A stretch of DNA of 64,000 nucleotides, from the NCBI GenBank assembly GCA_005656395.1, contig SRSI01000073.1, forward strand, positions 992,001 to 1,056,000, written 5' to 3'. Positions 12,064 to 24,762 of the stretch are shown here, piece after piece. A model generated the notes under the pieces. That model worked only from the letters and a program-made list of their open reading frames with translations, ran no database searches and was not told where the DNA came from. The first letter of the stretch is position 1. Each line of letters begins with the position of its first letter. This stretch comes from Strongyloides papillosus. Lineage: Eukaryota; Nematoda; Chromadorea; Rhabditida; Strongyloididae. Both the position numbers and the translations under genes were made by a program.

Positions 12064-12793
12064 TAGTATAATATTGATAAATCAATATTTTAAATAAACA
12101 ATAACTATTAATTTTATATTTACAAATAACTTTAAAGTATTTGACTAAAACTTTTTCATCAATCTTGGAAATACAATAATTACATCTTAATGTTATAATT
12201 TTTTGTCCTCAAGAATATGTATAATTTGATAACTGAATATTAATTGGAATTTTTCATTATTATGACCACGTCTAGAAGAAAAAATGAGTAAAACATATGT
12301 ATTTTCTATTTAATGTCAAAAAATACTCTTATCCTGAGTAAAATTAAACAATTTTTTTGAATTGGTAATTTATAAAATATTATAATTCAATCTTGAATAA
12401 AACATTTATTTTAATCATTGCTTTTTAAATTAGAAGAGTCTTTAACAAATTTAAATTGGTATATTAATGCAGCTAATTTAAGAATACAAGATGTAATGAT
12501 AATGGTTAGTGATATCAATTAAGAATAAAATAAAAGCAATTACTTAATTTTATGATCCAATTAAACTTTAATTTATATCTTAACGATATTAAATGCTAAA
12601 ATTTATTTTATTAGGTTCTTTAAAAATAAATTGTAGATTTAGCAATCAAATTTTTAATTGTTTGTAATTGAATTATACATGTATTCATTGTTACAAGATG
12701 TGTGAACCTGTAATGCAAACTAAGTTCCATCTTTAGTATAAATTTTTTTCGTTATCTCCTATTTAAAAGCAATTACAAATTTAAAAATTAAAG
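12064..12793. other. AT-rich intergenic stretch
   Basis: The 3' flank of the acidic protein gene; nothing else recognised. Confidence 0.4.
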
Positions 12794-12976
12794 ATGTTTA
12801 AAGATAACTTTCAAGTAGTTTTCTTATATAGTTTCAAGCTTAAACATACTATCAAAGAATTTATACATAATTTGTTTTTGAATCTGCTAGCAAACTCATT
12901 GCACAGTACTACCCCGAAAGATCTGGTGGTAGACATTAAATTTTGGACTAAAAGAAGGAATTTTCAATCTAACTAA
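12794..12976 (+). pseudogene. Possible LTR-retroelement integrase fragment
   Basis: A 60-codon frame contains HTIKEFI....FLNLLANSLHSTT, which resembles the end of a Ty3/gypsy-type integrase core, where an Asn/His-Ser-Ser/Thr-Thr motif precedes the usual Pro-Phe-Glu-Leu block. That block is not preserved here and neither flank continues the similarity. This is weak evidence: a short degraded relic at best. Confidence 0.3.
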
Positions 12977-13670
12977 CATTGGAATAAAAAATTAAATATC
13001 AAGACACAATAGGTCAAGAACCTGTCCATTATTTGAACGTTAGCTTGAATGAGTTCTAATATGAAACTCTACCTTATCTTCCTTATTAACTAGATCTTCC
13101 ATCGATATATTGTCATTTCTTAAGTTTTATTTTTTGAAAAAGAACTTACAACTAATTCAGACGAATAAACGTTTGTCCTACTGAAGTCTCTTAATCCTGG
13201 AGAACGTATTTTTCTTTCAAAAGGAATTAAAATAATCACAATATGTTGATTATAATATGTTGATTTTTATGCTTCTTTCTATAATTAAAATGATATATTT
13301 TAGCTAAACAGCGACTATTTAAATGTGTTTTTGTTAAAATTCTCATTTATTTTCGAACAACAATAATAATTCATTTAAAAAGAATTTAATTATCAACCAA
13401 ATAATTACAATTCAAGTAATTTATTTAAAATAAACAAAATAATACAAGCGGTTTGTACAATTTATTGAAGGGATAAATAAGTTTTAAAAAATATTAAAAG
13501 TTGTTCCATGTATAATTACCAATTAACCTTCTAACCTTCATCCAATGTAAATATTTATTGTTGGTTATAGCCCATCAAAAAGTATGTAAAATATCAAGGT
13601 ATGAATTAAGAGATCTTTAAGCTTATTAAAAATTTTTTAGTCTTTTTAAAAATGTTGTTTTTTGATTGAA
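12977..13670. other. Intergenic stretch, no gene seen
   Basis: Some less AT-biased sequence at 13000-13210 may be more retroelement debris, but no frame could be supported. Confidence 0.35.
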
Positions 13671-13970
13671 TTAACGTATTTTGTTTAATAAAAATGTGTT
13701 TTCCTTTATCCATTCAGGAAGTGCTATTTCCTCTTCAAGTATTTTTTTAATTTTATCTTTGTAAAGTATATCATTTGAAATGTTTGATAAATCTTCATCT
13801 TGTGGTGTCAAAACGCTACTTCCTTTCCCAGAAACAATCGTTTTATATCTTGGATTGATTCTATCGATTAAATCCTTGAATGGAAGTAAAGGATGTCTTT
13901 TCAGTGCATAAAATGATAATACTTGTGAGAAAATAAGGGAAAAAAGTATTAGATATAACTTCGACTTCAT
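13671..13970 (-). CDS. Small secreted protein, 99 aa
   Basis: A single exon from ATG 13970 to TAA 13671. The first 19 residues (MKSKLYLILFSLIFSQVLS) are a good signal peptide. The mature part is short and charged, begins FYALKRHPLLPFKD, has no Cys, and ends in an amphipathic Glu/Lys segment. A Lys-Arg pair lies just after the signal peptide. It could be a neuropeptide-like or lineage-specific secreted protein; I do not recognise a family. The in-frame extension upstream to 14000 lacks an ATG, and a TATA box sits 36 bp before 13970, so this start is preferred. Confidence 0.65.
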   Translation of the reverse strand: MKSKLYLILFSLIFSQVLSFYALKRHPLLPFKDLIDRINPRYKTIVSGKGSSVLTPQDEDLSNISNDILYKDKIKKILEEEIALPEWIKENTFLLNKIR

Positions 13971-14005
13971 TCTAAAAAATAGTAAAAATTTAAGTATCAA
14001 ATGTT

Positions 14006-14013
14006 ATTATATA
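14006..14013 (-). promoter_or_regulatory. TATA box of the 99-aa secreted protein gene
   Basis: TATATAAT on the minus strand, 36 bp before the ATG at 13970. This matches the spacing at three other small secreted-protein genes here. Confidence 0.5.
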
Positions 14014-15325
14014 TAAAATAAAAATTGAGAAAATTACTAGTAAAAAAACAATTATAAATTTTTAATCAGGAGAAACTCTCTAATGTTAATTAAAAACATA
14101 CCTTCGAGAGTATATTAGAAAATAACAAAATGATTGTTATTACTATCTAAATTTCCTATATACCGACAACTTTATATATATGGTAAAATTTTGTTTTTAA
14201 GAAGATTTTATCGGTAGTTTATCCCTCATTAAATTCGTAATTACATAGTAAATAATATACGAAAAAAAGATAATTATTTTTTTTAATCTTTTTTCAAGTT
14301 AATATTCATTCTTTTATGGAGAATTTACGTTATTATAAAAAAACATACACCGATAATGTATTATTTTCTAAATAACACCTACGTAGTGAAATAAATATTA
14401 CTTTAAATAACTTTTATCTCTTCTATAATGAAAAAAATTTCCGTAAGTAGGTACAAAAGTAATACCTAATCAAGGATAATTGTTTTTTTCTTATACAGTA
14501 AAAGAATTTTACAAAGTATTTTTCAATAATTCTGACTTTTTTCTAATAATAGGAAACTAAAAAAGAAATATATGATGTAAAATACTTTTTTAGTTTATAC
14601 AAATATATCTTATTTGAAGCATAACGAAAGAAAAAGTACGGTATTTTTAGAATGTTTTTTTTTTGGTATTGTATCAAAAGTTTCTGAACTTAAAACAATG
14701 TAATATTTTACAGTACTGGAAGAGTATTGATGATAAAAGTTTATCAAAAAGTGATTTATCATAAAATTGAACAACAACATAAAAGTATTTTGGATTTTAC
14801 TATTAAGCAACTAAAGTTTTATCACGATTTATCAATAAAAAATATCTTAGACTGTATTACTTTAAAGTGAATAAAATGTTTATCACAATTTTACATAAGT
14901 TTTCAAATTTATTAGGCTACATTAAGCTATAGCAATATTTAATGATAATATTTTATTTAAATGTAATATTTTTTAAAATGTCTTGTTTAATGTAAAATTA
15001 AATGACCATAGAATATTCTAATATTTTTTTATAAAACACAGTTAAAAGCTAAATTTAATAGTTGGTAAAAATTTTCTTAAAGTGCAATTTTTTATAATTT
15101 TATTACGTTCATTTAAAATATTATATATTTATTGTAATAAAGTAACAAATAAACTTTGAACAGTGATATTGTGATTCATTTTTAAATTTTAATGAGACAA
15201 TATAATCTATATTAAAATTGCGTCATTAATAATTAATATTTAAACATTATATATTGATAAAAAAAAGAATTTTTCTTTTTAATTTAAAAATTTTAATATT
15301 CAATCAGACGTCCGTCCCTTAATAT
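14014..15325. other. 1.3 kb AT-rich intergenic stretch
   Basis: Nothing supportable seen. Confidence 0.45.
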
Positions 15326-17060
15326 TTGTCAATGTTGAATGCAGACCATAACATAAAGGTTCCACTGGCCTACGGAATATTGAAAGAGATTCATAAGTCA
15401 AAACTATTTAAAATTTGCGCAGAGATGTGTGGAATAGTGGAAACGTCTGGCTCCAGTATTGAAACACTAATACTTAAACACTATTTGTTATTAGTTAAAA
15501 ACTATGTAGACTTTAAGAGATCTAATAAAAGATCCAGTAATTCTAGATTGAATGTTACTTTTGAACAACCGATCTACTAATCATTAACAAGAAATACTAA
15601 AATTTATTCAGAAAAAATATTAACGTGTTTACTCAACGTTTTGAAACACACAATACTTTAAATAGAAAAAGAAAATTTCCAAGTAAATTGAAGGAAGTAG
15701 TAAAACATGCATATAATCCAGTACCTGAATTAAAGACAGAGCACTGGAATTAATTGAAGAAGACCAACCTCAATAAACTTTATCCATCAGTAAAACGATT
15801 GAATCTCACAAATATAAACCAAAAATTAAGACAAATGAAACTATAAGATAAGGGAACGAGACTAAAATTTTTACTAAAAGTAGAAATTGCTATTAAAAAA
15901 TCTAAAAGATTTTACAATTAGAATCCTAGTAAACTTTTAATATGTAAATAATTATATTATATCTTTGATAAAATTTCCACTGAAAAGCATAAAGAAAAAG
16001 AAGCTAGGAAATTAGGTTATAGTATAGAAAGAATAAAGAAACCGTTTTTCAAAAGAAATAGAAACTCCTACAGTAAAAAGAAATTAATTAAAAAATAAAG
16101 AAAACTTTTTAAACCAACTTTTAAAAGAGAACCAAAAAAGATCAATTCTGTTAAGAAAGGAAATACAGAGAGAGATTCAGATGTGGAAATTAATGCACAA
16201 TGTCTTACAACAGAAAATAAGTTTAGTAACAAGAAAAATGTAATAAACATTAAACCTATTATCAAAATTAACATTGATAGTTTACTTGCTTCCTGTTTAT
16301 TAGATAGCTAAACTAATGTTAATTTAATTGATAGTAATTTTGTTTGTAAATCCCAACTTCAAAATGAAACACTTAACATTGTAAACATCCAAGATGCTTC
16401 TAATAATTCTATAAATATCTTTGGCAAAAATACATTAAAAATATATAACAAAAATTTTTAATTTTTTGTAGCCATACACATTAGTTATGACGTAATTATA
16501 GGCATAAACACTTTTACTAAATCACCAAAAATTGAAATATATACAATTACGGACTAATAGTTTCATTTCCTATGAAAACAAACATAGCTAATCGACGAAT
16601 TAGTTGGACTTTATTAGTACAAGGATACAATTTTTAAATTATTCATATAGAGGGCTCGCCTAATGTAATTGCGAACTATTTAAGTAGAACAAGTTGAAAA
16701 AACTCACATGAATCTATAAAAAAAGAATTAAAAAACAACTAAGTTATAAATGTAAAATTTAGTGTCCATTGTGAGGGAAAAAACAATTAGACGTGAGTTT
16801 ACAAAACCTTAATGGTAATTATAAGGAAGACAAAAAAAATGTCATTACAGAAGTTTAGCAAAAATGACAAATTCAAAGATAAAAAACTTTACTTCTAAAA
16901 CAATTTATAGAAAAAATTCTTTTTTAAAACGCTCTTGTATAAATTAAAAATTTAAAGAACGTATCTTTTTTCTACAATCATCCCATCATAATTGTAAAAT
17001 TTAGAAACTGAATCAGAAAACAACATACTCGAAGCTATATAAGTGTTTAGATCTTGAAGG
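15326..17060 (+). pseudogene. Decayed Ty3/gypsy-type retroelement (gag?-protease-RNase H tail)
   Basis: A broken gag-pol relic on the plus strand. A Lys-rich gag-like region lies at about 15326-16290, with stops. At about 16296-16560 a retropepsin-like stretch can be followed: LLDS, then a stop where the Gly of DSG would be, then TNVNLI, and later YDVIIGINTF, the usual hydrophobic-hydrophobic-Gly motif. Directly after, at about 16580-16690, the sequence is the C-terminal end of an RNase H domain (SWTLLVQGYNF...SPNVIANYLSR). The reverse transcriptase that should lie between is absent. After 16900 a weak match to the start of integrase follows. A purine-rich stretch (GAAGGAGGGG) near 17055 could be the polypurine tract. 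Several in-frame stops show that it is dead. Confidence 0.65.
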
Positions 17061-17183
17061 AGGGGTTAATGAAAATAACAAAATTTGAAAAATTATATTT
17101 AAATTATAACGATAATAATTACTATTTAAACGTAGTATTTTGATAAATATAAGATTTTTTATTTTTAAATTTTTATAATTATA

Positions 17184-17516
17184 TAGTCGGTTCTCTTATT
17201 TGAAGAGATTCGTTCCAGAGATTTCTGAAATTTGAAAATTACTAGAAACTAGAAAGTTGTAGCATGGGAGGTATATGCGATTATTTTTATTTTATCTATC
17301 TAAGAGTTCAAATTCCATCTGCGATTAAATTTCTTATTTTTTATCAAATTAATTTAACTACGAGAACACTGTTGTTATAATTGTAGAAAAAAATTATATC
17401 TTATCTATCATTAAAATTTAAAGTTCTTAGCGCATGAAAAAATAGCAAATACTACAGCTCACTAGTACCTACAAAAATCTCTGGAACCAATCCCCCACGG
17501 ATGCGGGGGCTGACTG
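17184..17516. mobile_element. pogo/Tigger-like MITE with TA target duplication
   Basis: 333 bp flanked by TA on both sides (17182-17183 and 17517-17518). The right end, read inward, is CAGTCAGCCCCCGCATCCGT and continues to GGTTCCAGAGATTT. The left end is TAGTCGGTTC... and continues to CGTTCCAGAGATTT. The CAGTC(A/G)GC start and the 'GCATCCGTGG' words are typical of pogo/Tigger ends in the Tc1/mariner superfamily. There is no transposase inside. The left terminus has diverged more than the right. Confidence 0.7.
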
Positions 17517-17758
17517 TATATAGGAAACTGACATGTTAAATGTTTTAAAAAAATTGCTATTCAAATGAATAAAAATTTCTTTATAATTTTTTCTTTTATA
17601 ATGATAAATAATTTTTAAACAAGTTATTATAATTAAAAAAAATACTAAACTCTTTACTAGCAATAAATTCTAATCATATTAGAATTGATAAAAATTCAAA
17701 GAAAAAATTTTTTTAAATCAAATTGTTAATTCACATATTCTTTATAAAGTAAAATTTT

Positions 17759-18119
17759 GAAAATCTGTCTCATGCGATTTAATAACAATCACTTGTCTAC
17801 AAAATGAAGCATTAACTATCTCTAGTTTAAGTACAAACTCCAATAAATATTATTAAAATATTTAAGTAATACTTAAAAAATTCGAAAAACATTTTTTTTA
17901 GTTTTTAATAATGAATATTTTTATTAAAAAAACCTATTGAAGATCCGTTCCATACATTTGTAAAACAAATTGTTGTCTAAAGAAAAAACAATTATTAATT
18001 TTAATATGTTAAGTATGAGCTTCAATAAATATTTTAATTATACTACGATCAAGTATAGCACAACAAAAAAACACTCTTACACTTTTTACTGAATATTTTT
18101 CTGAAAACATATTGTTTGA
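17759..18119 (+). repeat. ~180-bp tandem repeat, two diverged units
   Basis: Unit 1 starts at 17759 (GAAAATCTGTCTCATGCGAT) and unit 2 at 17939 (GAAGATCCGTTCCATACATT). Both continue with the same order of words (TTGT..CTA, AAGTA..A.CT.CAATAAATATT). A third copy lies at 41892. Divergence is high. Confidence 0.5.
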
Positions 18120-18739
18120 AATTTTTTTTAATAATTCTTTTCTCAGTTTTTTATAAATGAAAAATTTGTAATAAATGTATAAGTAGTTATTTATTTTTAT
18201 AAATAAGATAATATTAAGAAAATAAAGTAATAATATAAAAACTATCTGGAAATATTACCACTGTAACTTTTCATCCTGAATGAATTTTTGTTTACTCTCA
18301 TTTTAGGCTGTTTAGAGTTGGCTTTTTAACAACATTATTTTAAAAATGGATTAAGGTTATTCAAATATACAAGCACGAAAATTTTTAGGATATAGAGATC
18401 AGTTTAAAAATTTCATAAAAAAACCATGCTAATTAACTAATTATAATGTTTAATTGAATGTTTATCTTTCAACATTTGCAAATGTTGTTTGCAGACCACA
18501 AAAAAATGGTATATAATTTCCTGCAATTTTAAGAGTAATTATTAAAAATAAGCTAATAAACATATTTTCTTTTTAATTTTTTTAATTGCCCAGGAGTTAT
18601 TGTTAAAATTTTGTCTACAATAAAAACAATAGGAAAAAAATTTATTCTTCACCATAATTCTTTTCCAATTCAACCACTTTTTATGAATATACAACCATAA
18701 GATGTGTTTTTTATTAAAGAGACTGGATCGGTTTCAAAT

Positions 18740-19450
18740 ATTTATGGACAACATTGGCCACGTCATCCTTAAAAAACATTTTTTTAGTCTCTTTTTAAGT
18801 GTATTTATGTTCAGGGAATAATTTACTTTAAAGTTAATTAAATAATTTCCCAGTACACATTTTAAAAAATGCAATTCCAAAGTTGTCCGGAAACATAATA
18901 ATCTTGAGATTGATTAATAACTGGCCAAGTTATAAACCAAGGAGTGATGACCATTTTGGGAAAAAAATTTAAAGATCTACAACATAGTAATAATCTGGCA
19001 GAGATAAATATAATAAAATTTGTTATATAGATCTAGGTCTAACGTAAAAAATAAAGCCATTATGAAGTTTATAGTTTAACGACGTAGTGATTTATACTAA
19101 TTTAAGTTTCAATTTTCTCATTTTTCTTCATTTTATTTACAAACATCAATTTTATCTTCAACGTCACTTTCTTCAAACTCTACCAATTTTTAAGGTTAAA
19201 AAGTCAATATATTTCTGTCCAATTTAGTGAGATAAAGAGGTCTCAAAAGTTTTGGACAATAGTTAGCCAAGTTATTTTTAGAAAACACCAATATTTTGAT
19301 CATTGTTTACATAGCTTTGTTTAAAAAACATTTTCAAAATTAATTTAAATTTTTGGTTTATGATTTATTCGAGAGGTGTAACATAATAATAATAAGGAAA
19401 TTTTGTATTATAAAGATTGATTAATAACTAGCTAAGTTATGGATCAAAGA
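18740..19450. repeat. Diverged ~500-bp duplication with a recurring 'AACTTGGCCA' word
   Basis: The words TTATGGACAACATTGGCCA (18742-18760) and ATTGATTAATAACTGGCCAA (18909-18928) recur as TTTTGGACAATAGTTAGCCA (near 19270) and ATTGATTAATAACTAGCTAA (near 19435). The whole block therefore looks duplicated about 500 bp apart. A related pair lies at 44420-44610. Confidence 0.35.
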
Positions 19451-22400
19451 ATGGCTGTAATGTTTATTTAAAAATTTTTAAGTATAATACGTTGAAAGGT
19501 TAAACAAGGCCATGCAAATGTAAAGCCATTGACTGGTTATTAAAAATATACCAATAAATATGTCTATTAATATTTCCAATGGGTTTAAAAAATTAACAAC
19601 GATATCAGACTATAACATATATTCTAATTTTGTTAACACATAACATTTAAAAATAAAGTAATAATAAATTATCATTAAGTACTTATTATTATATATCTTT
19701 TTTTATAAACAAGCCATCGATCTTATCAAATATATCCTACATTTTAATGGGCAAATATGTTAATTATTCAGCTCCAGTGAAAAAAAACAACTTGTACTTT
19801 TATGAGTTGTAATTAACTAAAAGATATATCAAATAAATTTAAATAGAAGTGTCATTGATATATTAATGTGTTAAGATGTATTATTCTGATAAGATTACAA
19901 TATTATATATACATTATAAAAATTTTTTATGCAACGATAAAAATATAAAACAAATTTTGAATCATTTGAATTAATGATTTAACGAAAAAAGGATGTATAA
20001 TTTGTTTTATAAAATAAAAATGATAAATAAACGACTTTAAACTTTATCAATTACATTGTTTCATATTTATTTCACATAAAAATTTCTTCCAGGCACCATC
20101 AACAAATTATATGGTAGTTGAAGAAATTGACACCAATTTATTTTATCATTATTTATTTTTAAGCAATTAGAATATTACTTTTATTTTTATCATACATTAA
20201 GTGGTTCTTTATTTTTATAAATATATTGTTTATAAATTTTTGTGTGAAAAATTTTATTTTTTTAAAGATAAATTTCTCAAAATTATATTTATAGATTGTT
20301 TAAAATCTATGTAATTTTAGTAGTATAAAATTGATATGATTCAACTTTATCTATATTTTAACAACTGTTCTATTTTATAATATGTTATATTTAAATTGTT
20401 TGAACTATTTGTAAACTTTTTCATACATTATCTGTGGACTTTATTTATACATAATTGATATATTTTAATACACTCTTTTAAACAAATTTTAGATAGGAAA
20501 CCTTTACCTAATTTAAAAACCTATTATTATTAAGTTTAACTTAATATTTCTGTGATATTTAGTAATTCTATATTTACATTTTTTTTCCTTGAATACTATA
20601 ATTTATAATGTCTATTAAAATAAAATTATGAATATTATAGATTTTATTGTTAAAAACAAAATATCACTCACTTTAAATATTTTTTATATGTTTACTATTT
20701 TAAAAAATTCAACATGATCTATATTATCTGTTTATGAATAATTTCCAATATAAATTTTAAATAAAATCGTTAGAAATTTTTATTTTTTTTACTATTATAA
20801 ATATTTTGTGAATCATACATTTAGTTTATTCTATTGTATGTGTTCGTAAAACATTAATCCTAAAACTAGTCCATTTTTAATTTAAATTCTCGTGGCTCTT
20901 CCTTTTATGGTGCAACAATAATTTTGTCTATTTATTTCCATTTATACTATACATTTATTTAACAGAAAAGTCATCTTTCTAGAACTCCTTTCTAGGATCC
21001 AATTGTTTCAGACTTTACCCTTATAATACTTTACCAGCAACAGACAAAATCTTATCATTATACTTTCTATATACTTTTAATGTTACTCTCTAACTATAAA
21101 GTTACTTATAAATATAAATTTATTATTCAGTTATATACATATATTACTGTTCAACTGTTTTCTAATAATATGTATATGATAAATCGAAGAAATATCAATA
21201 TACATCAGACATATTTCTTTTGGCTTCCATACCATTGTATCTAACTATCATTATTATATGTACTTAGAGTATGTATATAATATTTTTAAATACTATACTT
21301 TTTACATGTTTAAAATTCATATCTTTAAAAATATTTCAATAAATTTTTAAGAGAACAAATATATGTATTATAATCATTTTTCTATGACGTGTGCATTTTG
21401 TTAACCACAATTAGTCACTTTTGTTATCGTATTTTATTATTAATATCATATAATATAATTTTTAAATTATCAATAAAATGTATAATCAATTTTATTTCAC
21501 TCATGTTTCAATAAAAATATTAAAATAAATAACAATTTCATTGTCTGAGACTAAAAATATTATCGAGATATTTATCTCTCCTACCAACATATCTTTTTAA
21601 TAATCTTATAACTTTTTTGTTTATAAATATGTGGAAATTTGTATACTTAAAAGAAAATTGCAATAATACAAATAAAATGTTAAAGTTTATTATATCTAGA
21701 GTTGGTCTTTTTCTTCGAACTAAAAATTAAATTATATATTTTTCAACTTTTTTTGCTATTAATGTACTAATTTAAACCTTAATTATTCAATTTTATGCTT
21801 GATTAACTTTTCAATCTACTTTTAATTGATTTTTAATCATTAGTTTCGAATATTTACTTACTCTCAACACAATTTTTACACACTAAACATTTTTGCAATT
21901 TAAATCTCTATTACAAATCTTACTTTTTCTTATTTTGGATGACCTAATCTTTCATTACTAGTGATATAGATTTTGCATTAATTAAAATGTCATTAATATG
22001 AAAAATATTGATACTATTCTGGAAAATTAATTTTTTTAATTAATTATATTTTTATTTATCTCATCAATTATTATTTTCCTTCCCCAATCAAAACTATATT
22101 TGATTAAATTCTAACAAAATTTTAAATTGTTCAAGTTTATAAATATACGTATATTTTAAATTTTTAGTAAATAGAAAAGTTTTTTTACCATCACAGAGAT
22201 GATGAATTTAAATTTAATACTTATGTTAATGTACTCTAGATTGTCTTTATAATAGAGATTATTAACTTTAGTTTATCAAAATGAAAAACCTGTGACGGAC
22301 TGTATCCGAATATACGCTATTTTTAATAAAAATTTAAGTTGGTGAAAAGAGTTTTGTTTAGTGGAGATAAACTTTTATAAATAAAAATAAAGTACTTATC

Positions 22401-23080
22401 AGTTTTGACTTTATATACTTTTTAAAAGGTTTTCAATTTCAATAATTAAGCTTCTAGTTTTTCATAATTTATTATATTTCTTTTAGAAAACATTTTTTTT
22501 AATAACTTTTTCCACATTTTAATTATAGTATATTAGAATTTTTTTATTTAAAAAAAGGACACTAATTAGTAGTCAACAAAAAGACATCTCTCTATTCATT
22601 AATTTTTTCTATGAGTTATACAAAGTTTACATAAACAACACATTCTTGCGACCTGATTTTTCTGCTCAGGTATATAGTCCATGTACTAATGTAATATTTT
22701 TTACATATTTATTTCAAAAATATAAATGTTATTACTTTAACCATATTTTAATACTCCTATGGGTTAGAAAACATGATTTGTGCTTGAAGAATGATTGCAT
22801 TTTATTTTAAAACATTATTCAGAATGTGCATAAGAAAACATACACCTATAAGCATGTATATAAAAGTTTCATGTATTATTTTACCAGATATTTATTTAAG
22901 CGGAAGAGGCAGTTAGTTACATTTTTATTAGCACATATCAGTGTTTTAAAATATACATTCATATTCACTTTTTTCATTACATATTTTTCATTTGTTCTTT
23001 TATCATTTACCTTCAACTATGTGACGTATCATTTTTTTAATATCACCTTTTTTCCCTTTAATTGTCATTTTTTATGTTAC

Positions 23081-23082
23081 AG
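23081..23082 (+). other. Splice acceptor before the RME-1 start codon
   Basis: A U-rich tract from 23048 ends in ttatgttacAG at 23081-23082, leaving a 24-base 5' UTR before ATG 23107. In nematodes this is either a trans-splice site or the end of a 5' UTR intron; the sequence alone does not say which. Confidence 0.5.
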
Positions 23083-23106
23083 ACACTCTTTTGTGTTAGA
23101 AGTAAT

Positions 23107-24762
23107 ATGTTTTCTTGGTTAAATAGTTCAAAAAAGAAGGATACTACTGATTTGGAGAGTGTTGCTGAAGGTTTAAGAAAAATATATAAGCAAAAATTAT
23201 ATCCATTGGAGGAGTATTATAAATTTCATGATTTCCATTCACCAGCTCTTGACGATGCAGATTTCACAGCAAAACCTATGATATTACTCGTTGGTCAATA
23301 CTCAACCGGTAAAACGACTTTCATTAAATATTTATTAGAAAAAGAATTCCCTGGTATTAGGATTGGTCCAGAACCAACAACTGATAGATTTATTGCTGTT
23401 ATGCATGATAAAGAAGAAGGCGTCATTCCAGGGAATGCATTAGTTGTCGATTCAACAAAACAATTTAGAGCTCTAAGCAAATTTGGAAATAATTTTCTAA
23501 ATAGATTACAATGTTCTACTTTGGATAATAAAGTTTTAGAGTCAGTTACTATTGTTGATACACCTGGAATATTGAGTGGTGAGAAACAACGCCTTGATCG
23601 TGGTTATGATTTTACTGGTGTACTAGAATGGTTTGCTGAACGTGTCGATAGAATAATTCTTTTGTTTGATGCACATAAACTTGATATTAGTGATGAATTT
23701 AAGAGATGTATAGAAGCATTGGCTGGGAATGAAGATAAAATTAGGATTGTTTTGAATAAATCTGATATGGTTGACCATCAACAATTAATGCGAGTTTATG
23801 GTGCTTTGATGTGGAGTTTAGGGAAAGTATTTAAAACTCCGGAGGTATCTAGAGTTTATATTGGTACATTTTGGGATGAACCATTACATTATGATATTAA
23901 TAGAAGATTATTCCAGGATGAACAACAAGATTTATTCTCCGATTTACAGGCTTTACCACGTAATGCTGCATTAAGAAAGTTAAATGATTTAATTAAAAGA
24001 GCTAGATTAGCAAAGGTACATGCTTATATTATTGCTGAATTAAGAAAACAAATGCCAACAATGATCGGTAAAGAAAAAAAAAAGAAAGAACTAATTACTA
24101 ATCTTGATAAAATTTTCGAGCAACTACAAAAAGAACATAATATTTCACCGGGAGATTTCCCTGATGTCAATAAAATGAGAGAAAATCTTCAAAATTGCGA
24201 TTTTACTAAATTTAACCCACTTAAACCAAAATTATTAGAGGTTGTCGATGGTATGTTAAGTAGTGATATAGCTAGATTGATGGCACAAATACCAAAGGAG
24301 GAAGCTGAATCAGCACAAAATGGCAAACAAGGTGATACCGTTAAAGGTGGTGCATTTTCAAGAACTCAAAATACTGATACACCATTTGGTATGGGACGTG
24401 GTGAAGGATTCGATAAAGGTTCTGATGAAAAAGAATGGATTGTTACGAAACAAAAGAGTAATATTCTAGCTGATTTCGAGTCACTTGGACCAGTTGATGG
24501 AAAAATCAGTGGTCGTGTTGCCAAAGAATATATGGTAAAATCAAAATTGCCAAATAGTGTGTTAGGAAGAATCTGGAAGTTGGCTGATATTAATGGTGAT
24601 GGTATGCTTGACAGTGAAGAATTCGCTCTTGCAAACTACTTAATTAATCTTAGATTAGAAGGACATGAACTACCAGATACATTACCAAAACATTTACTAC
24701 CACCAAGTTATCGTGAAGTTAAAGAGAATGGTGTATATCCTTCATTAGATGAAGATTGTTAG
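23107..24762 (+). CDS. rme-1: RME-1 / EHD-family membrane-tubulating ATPase
   Basis: A single exon of 551 aa, close to the usual 530-550 for EHD1-4. These dynamin-like ATPases oligomerise on endosomes and drive receptor recycling to the plasma membrane. The helical N-terminus (MFSWLNSSKKK...) leads to the P-loop GQYSTGKT at 63-70. Switch I TTD follows at 91-93, DTPG at 151-154 and NKSD at 217-220. The helical region ends in a linker (about 400-450). The C-terminal EH domain (about 450-545) has an EF-hand loop DINGDGMLDSEEF. All key residues are kept. The start at 23107 matches the family N-terminus; upstream in-frame residues lie beyond a splice acceptor at 23081 and are not credible. It is well separated from its neighbours (no operon evidence). 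Confidence 0.97.
   Translation: MFSWLNSSKKKDTTDLESVAEGLRKIYKQKLYPLEEYYKFHDFHSPALDDADFTAKPMILLVGQYSTGKTTFIKYLLEKEFPGIRIGPEPTTDRFIAVMHDKEEGVIPGNALVVDSTKQFRALSKFGNNFLNRLQCSTLDNKVLESVTIVDTPGILSGEKQRLDRGYDFTGVLEWFAERVDRIILLFDAHKLDISDEFKRCIEALAGNEDKIRIVLNKSDMVDHQQLMRVYGALMWSLGKVFKTPEVSRVYIGTFWDEPLHYDINRRLFQDEQQDLFSDLQALPRNAALRKLNDLIKRARLAKVHAYIIAELRKQMPTMIGKEKKKKELITNLDKIFEQLQKEHNISPGDFPDVNKMRENLQNCDFTKFNPLKPKLLEVVDGMLSSDIARLMAQIPKEEAESAQNGKQGDTVKGGAFSRTQNTDTPFGMGRGEGFDKGSDEKEWIVTKQKSNILADFESLGPVDGKISGRVAKEYMVKSKLPNSVLGRIWKLADINGDGMLDSEEFALANYLINLRLEGHELPDTLPKHLLPPSYREVKENGVYPSLDEDC

Larger units (their letters stand above)
17519..22825. other. 5.3 kb gene-free, repeat-bearing stretch
   Basis: No gene found on either strand. 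It holds a two-unit ~180-bp tandem repeat (17759-18119) and a diverged ~500-bp duplication (18740-19450). The rest is AT-rich filler. Some of the last part may be promoter or outron of the RME-1 gene. Confidence 0.5.

Noticed and set aside
17306..17325. GAGTTCAAATTCC, like a tRNA T-loop
   Set aside because: No acceptor stem, D-arm or anticodon arm can be folded around it, and it lies inside the MITE.
22826..23122. 98-codon frame running into the RME-1 start
   Set aside because: Phe/Tyr/His-rich chance sequence upstream of a splice acceptor at 23081. The family N-terminus begins at 23107.
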